This document shows, one piece after another, positions 46,201 to 49,080 of a DNA stretch of 49,080 bases. Below the pieces are notes generated by a model. The model ran no database searches, was not told the origin of the DNA, and saw nothing but the letters and a program-made list of their open reading frames with translations. This stretch comes from Lachnospiraceae bacterium (lineage in GTDB: Bacteria > Bacillota > Clostridia > Lachnospirales > Lachnospiraceae). Each line of letters opens with the position of its first letter. Positions within the stretch are counted from its first letter, which is position 1. The translations under genes and the position numbers were made by a program. The DNA lies in contig JAILGA010000106.1 of the NCBI GenBank assembly GCA_024697225.1, positions 1 through 49,080 of the forward strand, in the 5' to 3' direction.

Positions 46201-48570
46201 CCCGCAGCGGCCATACAGGAGATGGAACGGCAGACGCAGGAAAGGTATTGCACCATGAAGGGCTTTGCGGCAAACAAGTCCGTCGGCGCGCTTGCGACCA
46301 ATGCCCAGGCCAAACTCATAGACTGGGGAGTATCCGGTATCGGAACTGCCGCGGATGGCAGATATCTGCGCGCCGTGGAGGGCATCATTATGGCTGATCC
46401 CGGCGTCAGTAAGGATGTGCGCGAAAGGAATATTTTCCTGCACAAGCAGGTCACTGACTATAACAGCGCCGTCAACTCCGCACGTCAGAGCAGGACGCTG
46501 GCTCCTTTGGAAGACGGCTTTGTAAATGAGTCTTCCAAGGGCCGCGAGGCAGTCAGGGCCCTGATGGTGGTCGATCTGCATGATATCGATCCCGACTGGA
46601 TGTTTACCGATCCGCCCATAGCACCGGACGGTACTTTGATGAAGCCTTTCTCACTTTCCGAATATATCACGGGAAAGCAGCCCTTTGATTATCAGGCACA
46701 GGCCAGCCGGACCGACACCATGATAAAAGATGCGGCACGAGAAAACGCCAGACTTGCTGAAATCCGTGCGGAAGACCGCAGGAGAGGCAGGAAGACTATC
46801 ACGATGGAGGGCTACGATCCCGATGGATATTCACCGGCCAAACTCCTGAAGGCCAGACAGGAAGCACTGACAGAGCTTCTGGTGCTCCGCGCGCACGAGA
46901 AGGATCAGCCCGGATATCAGGCGCTGGTGCAGGAACTGAAGGAGATGCCGGAGCACTATGAGAGGTTAAGACAGTCGGATCCTTCGCTCGATCTTCCTCC
47001 GCTCACAAAGGCACAGAAGAATGATCTGAAGGCCGGCGCGAAGGTCTTTGACGAGCTTGTGACAAACAGGGCAAAGTCCATGGACGCCGAGGAAAAGCGC
47101 ATTAAGAGGGCTGAGTCCGCAAAGGAGAAGGCCTTTACAAATTCTCTGAAGGATATCAACAAGACCATCAGGCAGCAGAATCAGCGCCTTGCCCGTCTTG
47201 GGCAGAGGCATGCGCCGCAGCGCGAGATCGATGAAGCTTTGAGGGAATTGCAGCTGAGCGAGCGCAGACGTGAAAGCCTGATCCGTGCGAGGGCAAGAAC
47301 CATTGCGGACGATTACAAGGCGGGTAAGATTCCCGAGGGATATGCGGCCGGACGTCTTAACCAGCTGGCAGCCATGTCAGAAAACAATTATCAGCCGGTC
47401 GAGGCGCCGCCTCTCTTCGGAGAAAGACAGACAAACCCCGTAAGAGAAAACAACCGTCTGAGGGCGAGGGAGAAATACCTTGTACAGAGTCTTATGGAAG
47501 GACGCGGCTATAAGGTGGGACTTGAAAAGACAGATATCGCCGATAGTATGCGTAATTCCATGGAGAAGCTCACCGTGCCGGTCGCCGATGAATGGGAGAT
47601 CATCTCGAGACCCGAGGCCGGACAGGCACAGCCTGTGGTGCAGAACGGGGAACTCGCCCGCGGAGCGCAGGATGTGGCAAGGGGTGCACAGGATGTGGCT
47701 CAGGCTGCTCTGAACATGGCTCATGAAGTACGCGATATGATCAATAACGGGCAGCTGCCGAATGCGGCCCAGGGACTGGCCAACGAGGCACAGGATCTCG
47801 CAAGGGGTGCTCAGAATGTGGTACAGGGCGCTGAGGACCTGGCCCGCGGAGCCGAAGATCTTGCGAGAGGACCTGTAGAAAATGTTCAGGTAGCCCGTGC
47901 GGCAGGGGATCTGGCGAGAGAAGGCGGACAGGGTGTAAATGAAGCCCGTCCGGAGGAAGGCATACAGAACGCCGGTGAAGGTATGCAGCAGGGCGACGGA
48001 TTACATCACGGGGATGCTCAGAATCCGAATGTAGAAAATTACGTGAATGTGAACGAGCAGAAACCGAATGTAGAAGAGCCGCAGGTGCATGAACCCGAGG
48101 TGAATGTGAACGAGCAGAAGCAGCCGAAGGAGGTTTATGACGGAAACAAGGACTACGAAGAGGCTGCTAAAGAAGCGGGTATGAATATCAACGAGTTTGT
48201 CGGTCAGGGCTCTGCGTTTGATCTGGAACTCGAAGAAGGTCCTGAGATCGCGCAGAACGGGCCGCAGCAGGAGCAGATCAAACAGCCTGAGGTGAACAAG
48301 CCGCAGGAGCAGATCAAGCAGCCTGAACAGAACAGACCGCAGCCGAAAGCGCCTGAGAGACGCGAACCCGCGCAGCGCCCCAGAGCAAACAGCATCAATG
48401 TCGTACGCGGTGTGCAAGAAAAGAGTTTTGACGAACTTGAGAAGAAGCTTCTTGGCGGCAGGCCGCAGGAGGGACATTTCCAGAGAAAGGATGCTCAGGC
48501 CGGAAATCTTAAGGGTGCGCAGCTTGACAACAACCACCCTGACGGACCGCAGAAGAATGGCATGAAGTAG
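34228..48570 (+). CDS. Giant repeat protein, 4,780 aa (about 540 kDa), unknown function
   Basis: ATG 34228 follows GTGAGG and the frame is open for 14.3 kb. There is no signal peptide or TM. Layout by residue: an N-terminal part with G-W-P motifs at 137 and 283; a charged coiled coil at 424-474; repeat A1 at about 545-1310 and A2 at about 1540-2400, each ending with a GWP(L/V)xDxNL motif (1199, 2290); an acidic linker with AEDLFDEID (1378) and a related AEDLFAEVD (2718); coiled coils near 2566-2711 and 3500-3561; repeats B1 (about 2905-3449) and B2 (about 3660-4267); a helical region at 4288-4361; then an Ala/Arg/Gln seven-residue repeat (4474-4570), Asn/Val/Glu and Pro/Gln linkers, and a tail with SINVV and SFDELEKKL. 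No catalytic motif is recognisable. Duplication built most of it. It could be a scaffold, fibre or exported effector; all are inference. Confidence 0.88.
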   Translation: MPNQIQITSQYSDNMKKILNTTMGDDANDFIYRAQVFIGDEGRALIVNGHEGPGMVYQSDRSEYIEQQPHQPCAINQPLRMAVYEGDIDTQKMWEDFPNVVREAEEMFRQKVAPGDENIVDFANAMAFNPAKRAINGWPVFKLTERLNLNCWFKEFGAYTNGGTGDKARKELAYCDAHYPFNRMIIAIDKAIGIHVDYFDASEKKSLTPEQEADFRQRLLEEETRILQNLKVVSGFTDDEEGNHVQKLSGVGNPAHEFNRHSARGIKVVYSDTEARITGLQNGWPIEDLNALSSFKKDMDSIYSSVFYESGMVPKLREVPEYKPGEKEYLEKLQKQWDKIEKTIVRDPETRKALLTEMRDLIKEGAEKGLIFSTNLEEDATERFSHTLHDIERKLERELTPSEQEVMEHGEAYNKEEYRRFVEAENDAAKKRREEYDLRMEAERRERELRERAEEERAFTEQLAAEEQALRDFMDAPDYYEGIKEEARRRREAPISLGERERIKLSTNDAEYTWFYRLLADKRLEAAAAAPINKNESPVSDQNDITRYYMGKLDISYDEALNLKLLPPEDRRKLAEDYYDDLIAHPFSGVSDDAASKNARYFGELDAIAAKKMMDVTMPVIDLKDPEQVKNFATGHMGYLSTFAADFLQNNANLTDVKTPSSPVRQAYIGAFGGRSEYAAVAGKLAAANSLEEISRIVNDESRPMLQRAIGLHFLQKYYGELSGKKLSEIPEGKWLEIGAAARTVDSAISAGTDLGLPAAEAPTEEQLNQFMRGGESPFTDYYLKAVEDEMNRSMRTGTGRVHEDAVNNLRTGVIDSARIYNLDFIRQNGHTGPFGPEGFMKMGADEREKTARIFDQTLGNLISVEGNQPLLAAANGESVYDRFTIGGKKTTDRLKEIYGDQYERMTQAERDLAAEAELLSAWADPQGHVVFRPLNYDNNGNIVTLDGFMLSTPAPQRVSDVPANADERRQAHERALVRAQNNAQKLNSLAPGQYQVFGENYLRNRLEGAPQAQHEGIRNDFMLQYVNSTSDLADKVRDQSPDMAAYLRLQSGIARRALDPASPAFTPSYEALMNLVDQVHLPMPDAVDERQPGPVFGTLADNPGNFNAFPLMDAAESAERIMNLTADNAAPGDILKEIATLETHLSEMERVARVRGRGDRLDQAFDGDHTATGFINGNPGINTLRAELDGRRKAIIQGWPLEDTNLIAGLYAKRETVRRAMAGLPEGSQSRLAHERAFRTLNEICTTLDTTVIENAEQRKQVLSAIDAYGPALYNDITAGIGSGTDPQAFRNSVRSAVNADVRENAFRSPEDGIALADTSVQAVDDARKRARTKEEYRRERVRNARAAAREQRAREEQRVREEQRAREEQKEPEIRAEDLFDEIDGDEQDELIDNVLDDAKADVPDEELVDVFENGNADDNGDAGKQDVNADQPEQSFADFVKSVDLGVMPFEDDTFEEAFATEEERVRIESEREETVLGNLFDLPKDYKEAGYNIYGSGRNEGFFEWQDIRERLDNFAKGPGSMLAVKIHRLGSVTNDFRAYIMSDYDLSLEEVMQLSAGDLPARRQLASDYLGVLEAHPLNKNMTQEEREESARFYGEMHKKAIDKFVDTTFPPLDLSNRETIAAIGNGPSAIWSMGQFALDMSQDTEAIYWGEDPAVRSAYADAMGGMGNMSKLHDQMSTMQTVIQLARVVAEKPNPGSPLINKAIGKFYLESANAIMAGKKLSEAPEGFPLYFSNIGGLLSSIPVLLPAEGAPTEQELQDYLDGKIPMPFSDAYLEAANRALAEETMASLSETAQKSVSGDLASKLVNASAIYDLPYIPAGPEADRPRPDYLTMSEQLLHDTHVTFNRVFGKTLQAESNGQIMLSGLRGEEIYDRFLIDGKPVSQAPTLADAKNIRTPEEYRILLEAEIMQAMADPKRTVTYTPLTYDLDGKAVEMTRNGQPVRTEIARPGMPFTKEKFEPIPVANTTREAETVMKYTMARHKLPMDLTTVAGMHNNNPLLDHLKQSQLLIFGTDERLYSLDEQLEGEMEYPNNDMHYVDYNHIKSAVYQYSLIHGLMSDGTLTELGQNNLRSITDDLNNQYDGLREIAGSWNSRNPLLGEMIRLVADDATTYERGTPWMDLKKNYTYQNLQTQAGMLHLSEASESFPYGGDETAMVYQGYPTGSPRFPLPYAIIAGRRMALTEAAQNRSQENGTLTRLQDRLNRRMMLSEIEEIKKQLNKVDAMHLASVDEKGRPDPSKPGFMDVAHLNRYLENPVIEASSYYPRGTRHVHSDLNAKHTLICNGWPVSDLNLLSKLYIQRADLKEMLDKPDEQRIYILTPEMEAECARGYKVLCEITDYLDKQTIRNAADRERVLAHINSYGDLLYNDTVLGSEGREHAYRTQFEQMRRRQVPEMEFLSEQELEDLREKNRSYMEMKDSTELTSSYNAPVSDEERSFINAEQISKLAEAQGQLENNGAVPADPNLQNALHQIQLFTAGVDRFYRNTDLSKPENAASRRQEFERLVDQAAEAENALSEAEYALTNGGEKKDFTPEEEKTLRQVRLAKDSAREMNNMYAGFIAFEAQRREDIMAEEQRVIDEARAEAEQREIDERHMVNTLDYMVTLDPEERDRLRQLLTAPLEGEERFDFETGEIVEAQPRPLPDRILLAYDDDGDMRPQVLIMAEKHAALRAEEEKLAEENRQESIRAERRRMKESREAAAKAGISPYDEGAEDLFAEVDENSYLGEVVRQGMVQAQLNRTWNPMVDDRPVPKRREREMEGIRRRQAAIDNNDPRYEWSFSHILNDAWNKNVAAKQEKLAAAGEEVIDEARIAKAQFAATDAENIYKSMAGVITAHYSADDMDRVIEEKYPDYYKNTWVPMIAIRMQENGYDPRQNPQGAKAVRDEFLMSELITIPDRHQILSYLADDLPTPLREDVRKRMLTTDIPSERPYEEQISKPLHDRIQELMDIEKPVNADGVPVPPGEGIEEYREALEYADEVLDEVEDDVYRSATGRAADRAYVERTVRDNQFKNALKDRNDEYKIVAGKLLRAEEDVVRKGVLPVHETALNRILYPDMNYSQEYLNNIGHMLRRMDEMKLTPTQDGEQQFKVYAYEDVARAKADLEDAIKGGDWDKIIEAKRVYKEKRENMKELMDFAREHFSDTSTVGNLDSTRNKAVPWEYSKDYFASSHVNSIFQLYSAIKQTGVSVEDFIYDPYDARRQMNAILDEKRSYKTTLGNKSIGAGLGTLMAENDIAKTIRTIDAGTQDMMVSRAFATIVECNPNKENQAQNRLSDWLLSNHRSITSKVREADRNPFSMGDPKRATEVLQLLSVVSEEDLKENYDQMVCGVCYDDEGKAIPKITAEQYIAGKESFDYYELLDRGSDIIRDATAVEGTTFAPAAFMEERQKVLAMVLTSRAADAGTPGYDLLEYEVTHMAEVYDMLRTANPQMNLPELAQEQKQRMAAVSAQYQQKTRQLQNAMPGEQRNEIRNRRRANGDVADNARRRIVGREANRNHAEQVRRVREERERRREEAIREQEENRRLAQEQLKTELAAQAAREKTNREVEARIAEHADLQLTRRVLELVDADEQANREKHEVAARQGATQKEIRDTTLKSLNAAERRTYVVRSILSAYNQDPANGRLTKDQIREILTAEVGAERARDISEKLPLGVVKSLAHMEQLTEDEKKIVLGAIIGTLSPEQRERILADEKNFLPFEKMELSGNPYAPGAGDKLMVFESQLVTNSPISREIKDLKADIYNNWEKYSKGNLGKKERAQFAADLDYAEKMLRPVKESVMDFGIACRAVNDTYLTRRDRETSNELAGREENSFTQNLLAPKPGDRQSIEYPRAERTDDIRRLKNEKLQFDPNYIKTVANLLRKMENMGIIDPQAAAEEDYKIYSFKPLVKAQLDLKEAIKSKDREKIHNATEKLKEVRKEYDEMMRIAETSFHPTDYMDNLDVMRNELVPWDYAKNYVATSQLNAIGMFGNTLKDFNISVDDFERDPAAAIQEMERQTQERYCTMKGFAANKSVGALATNAQAKLIDWGVSGIGTAADGRYLRAVEGIIMADPGVSKDVRERNIFLHKQVTDYNSAVNSARQSRTLAPLEDGFVNESSKGREAVRALMVVDLHDIDPDWMFTDPPIAPDGTLMKPFSLSEYITGKQPFDYQAQASRTDTMIKDAARENARLAEIRAEDRRRGRKTITMEGYDPDGYSPAKLLKARQEALTELLVLRAHEKDQPGYQALVQELKEMPEHYERLRQSDPSLDLPPLTKAQKNDLKAGAKVFDELVTNRAKSMDAEEKRIKRAESAKEKAFTNSLKDINKTIRQQNQRLARLGQRHAPQREIDEALRELQLSERRRESLIRARARTIADDYKAGKIPEGYAAGRLNQLAAMSENNYQPVEAPPLFGERQTNPVRENNRLRAREKYLVQSLMEGRGYKVGLEKTDIADSMRNSMEKLTVPVADEWEIISRPEAGQAQPVVQNGELARGAQDVARGAQDVAQAALNMAHEVRDMINNGQLPNAAQGLANEAQDLARGAQNVVQGAEDLARGAEDLARGPVENVQVARAAGDLAREGGQGVNEARPEEGIQNAGEGMQQGDGLHHGDAQNPNVENYVNVNEQKPNVEEPQVHEPEVNVNEQKQPKEVYDGNKDYEEAAKEAGMNINEFVGQGSAFDLELEEGPEIAQNGPQQEQIKQPEVNKPQEQIKQPEQNRPQPKAPERREPAQRPRANSINVVRGVQEKSFDELEKKLLGGRPQEGHFQRKDAQAGNLKGAQLDNNHPDGPQKNGMK
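35860..38157 (+). repeat. Repeat A, copy 1 of the 4,780-aa protein
   Basis: Residues about 545-1310. It aligns with copy 2 in order at several landmarks: MGKLDISYDEALNL, a P-E-D-R-R-K-L-A-E-D-Y segment, the GKKLSEIPEG stretch, APTEEQLNQFM, VYDRFTIGGK, the W-A-D-P-Q stretch and GWPLEDTNL. Divergence is high, so this is an old duplication. Confidence 0.8.
38284..38337 (+). repeat. 18-bp minisatellite, three tandem copies
   Basis: Three abutting 18-bp units encode QRAREE, QRVREE and QRAREE (residues 1353-1370). Units 1 and 3 are identical in sequence and unit 2 differs at two bases. It lies in the charged coiled-coil linker between repeats A1 and A2 and is young enough to be a slippage-prone site; unit gain or loss would keep frame. 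Confidence 0.85.
38845..41427 (+). repeat. Repeat A, copy 2 of the 4,780-aa protein
   Basis: Residues about 1540-2400. Landmarks matching copy 1, in order: MSDYDLSLEEVMQL, ARRQLASDYL, GKKLSEAPEG, APTEQELQDYL, IYDRFLIDGK, MADPKRTVTYTPLTYD and GWPVSDLNLL. Copy 2 is about 90 residues longer, mainly in its second half. Confidence 0.8.
42940..44574 (+). repeat. Repeat B, copy 1 of the 4,780-aa protein
   Basis: Residues about 2905-3449. Landmarks shared with copy 2: YADEVLDEVEDDV, NNIGHMLRRMDEM, the KVYAYEDVARAKADLEDAIK segment, VPWEYSKDYFASS, VSVEDFIYDP, ITAEQYIAGKESFDY, and MNLPELAQEQK at the end. Confidence 0.8.
45205..47028 (+). repeat. Repeat B, copy 2 of the 4,780-aa protein
   Basis: Residues about 3660-4267. 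Landmarks matching copy 1: YAEKMLRPVKESV, KTVANLLRKMENMG, KIYSFKPLVKAQLDLKEAIK, VPWDYAKNYVATS, ISVDDFERDP, SLSEYITGKQPFDY and LDLPPLTKAQK. A charged coiled coil precedes it, as a similar one precedes copy 1. Confidence 0.8.
47647..47937 (+). repeat. Seven-residue Ala/Arg/Gly/Gln repeat near the C-terminus
   Basis: Residues 4474-4570 repeat a unit of the type (L/V)ARGA(Q/E)D, interrupted by a Met-rich and an Asn/Gly segment. The spacing would place Ala and Leu/Val on one helix face, so an extended amphipathic helix or coiled coil is likely. It is followed by disordered Asn/Val/Glu and Pro/Gln linkers. Confidence 0.8.
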
Positions 48571-48612
48571 AAAGTGCAGAGACAAGCAGTTAGTTGGCTG
48601 AAACGAATCATC

Positions 48613-48642
48613 ATGGGGCTGCCGCAGTCAGGACAGCCCCAT
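48613..48642 (+). terminator. Probable intrinsic terminator after the 4,780-aa gene
   Basis: A 9-bp stem (48613-48621 with 48634-48642, GC-rich core GGGGCTG/CAGCCCC) closes a 12-base loop. The downstream TTGAATTATT is only moderately T-rich, so termination may be partial. It lies between the giant gene and the hydrolase gene. Confidence 0.6.
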
Positions 48643-48669
48643 TGAATTATTGCAAAGGGGGACTGAATA

Positions 48670-49080
48670 ATGAGTGAGACCATTAAGATAAACGATAATA
48701 CATGGAGATTTGAGGATGATGGTGTGCGCTTCTTCCTTTTTTGCGGGAGCGAGAAAGCTGCTCTGATCGATTCGGGAATGAAGACGCCTGATGCCCTGGA
48801 ACTTGCGAGGGGTATTACAGCTCTTCCGATCATCATGATCAACACCCATGCGGATCCCGATCATATATCGGGGAATGGAATGTTTAATGAGTTCTTTATG
48901 AGTCCCGACGAGGAAGAAAACTACAGGGAAAACGGCGGAAAAGGAACACTTTTGCCCATACATGAGGGGGACGTCATAGATCTCGGCGACCGTCCTCTGC
49001 GGATAATAGATATCCCCGGGCATACGCCCGGAAGCATAGCGATCCTTGACGAGAAGAACCGCGTGCTGATCAGCGGAGAT
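48670..49080 (+). CDS. MBL-fold metallo-hydrolase, N-terminal part (cut by the window end)
   Basis: 137 codons are visible and the frame is open at the last base. ATG 48670 follows AAAGGGGG. The metallo-beta-lactamase signature THADPDHISGN lies at residues 59-69, with an upstream ALIDSGM strand, then a second metal-site histidine in DIPGHTPGSI and the SGD of the next metal site at the cut end. These enzymes bind two metals and hydrolyse varied substrates such as thioesters and lactones; the sequence does not tell which. It is small and ordinary compared with the neighbouring giants and is probably a separate transcription unit after the hairpin at 48613. Confidence 0.92.
   Translation, partial: MSETIKINDNTWRFEDDGVRFFLFCGSEKAALIDSGMKTPDALELARGITALPIIMINTHADPDHISGNGMFNEFFMSPDEEENYRENGGKGTLLPIHEGDVIDLGDRPLRIIDIPGHTPGSIAILDEKNRVLISGD

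Noticed and set aside
34228-48570. Giant gene considered as a non-ribosomal peptide synthetase, polyketide synthase, adhesin or tape-measure protein
   Set aside because: No adenylation, ketosynthase or carrier motifs, no Sec signal or wall anchor, and no phage structural genes nearby.

Overview
The window is about 49 kb of densely coding DNA. Every convincing gene lies on the + strand and gaps never exceed about 135 bp, so no stretch over 300 bp lacks a gene. A 3D-domain cell-wall protein, a DUF975 membrane protein, SpoIIE-type PP2C phosphatases, an RsbW-like kinase and strong AGGAGG ribosome binding sites point to a Gram-positive Clostridia member. Lachnospiraceae is my best guess, but this is inference without a marker gene. 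I see no rRNA, tRNA, CRISPR array, transposase or integrase.

Region 1 (1-10.7 kb) is a membrane and signalling block. It holds a 1,744-residue lipoprotein, a two-TM HAMP/PP2C phosphatase, an exported protein of unknown function, an exported 3D-domain wall protein, an unknown small cytosolic protein, an RsbW-like anti-sigma kinase and a DUF975 membrane protein. The phosphatase and kinase are the two enzymes of a partner-switching circuit, but no STAS antagonist or sigma factor is present here.

Region 2 (10.7-26.8 kb) has five large proteins without signal peptides or membrane helices: 2,171, 280, 884, 809 and 1,140 residues. The 884-residue one carries a papain-like active site. The 2,171-residue one carries what looks like a catalytically degenerate kinase fold. 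The 280-residue one is a shortened paralogue of the N-terminus of the 1,140-residue one. The block ends at a strong intrinsic terminator at 26,805-26,834.

Region 3 (26.9-31.8 kb) is a translationally coupled sensor pair. The first protein has 14 beta-propeller blades, a Y_Y_Y domain and about seven TM helices but no output domain. The second has a related TM region, a degenerate GGDEF-like segment and a PP2C phosphatase closely similar to the one in region 1.

Region 4 (32.0-48.6 kb) returns to the large-protein theme, with a 743-residue protein and a 4,780-residue giant built from two families of internal repeats plus low-complexity tails. The window ends inside a metallo-beta-lactamase-fold hydrolase.

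The most interesting signal is the set of large modular proteins. Five of them share one helical module, several carry a short (S/D)F(D/E)xL-like motif near the C-terminus, and they are interleaved with phosphatase signalling genes. I infer one functional system, either a family of non-classically exported effector-like proteins or an intracellular giant scaffold. Its function cannot be assigned from sequence alone.
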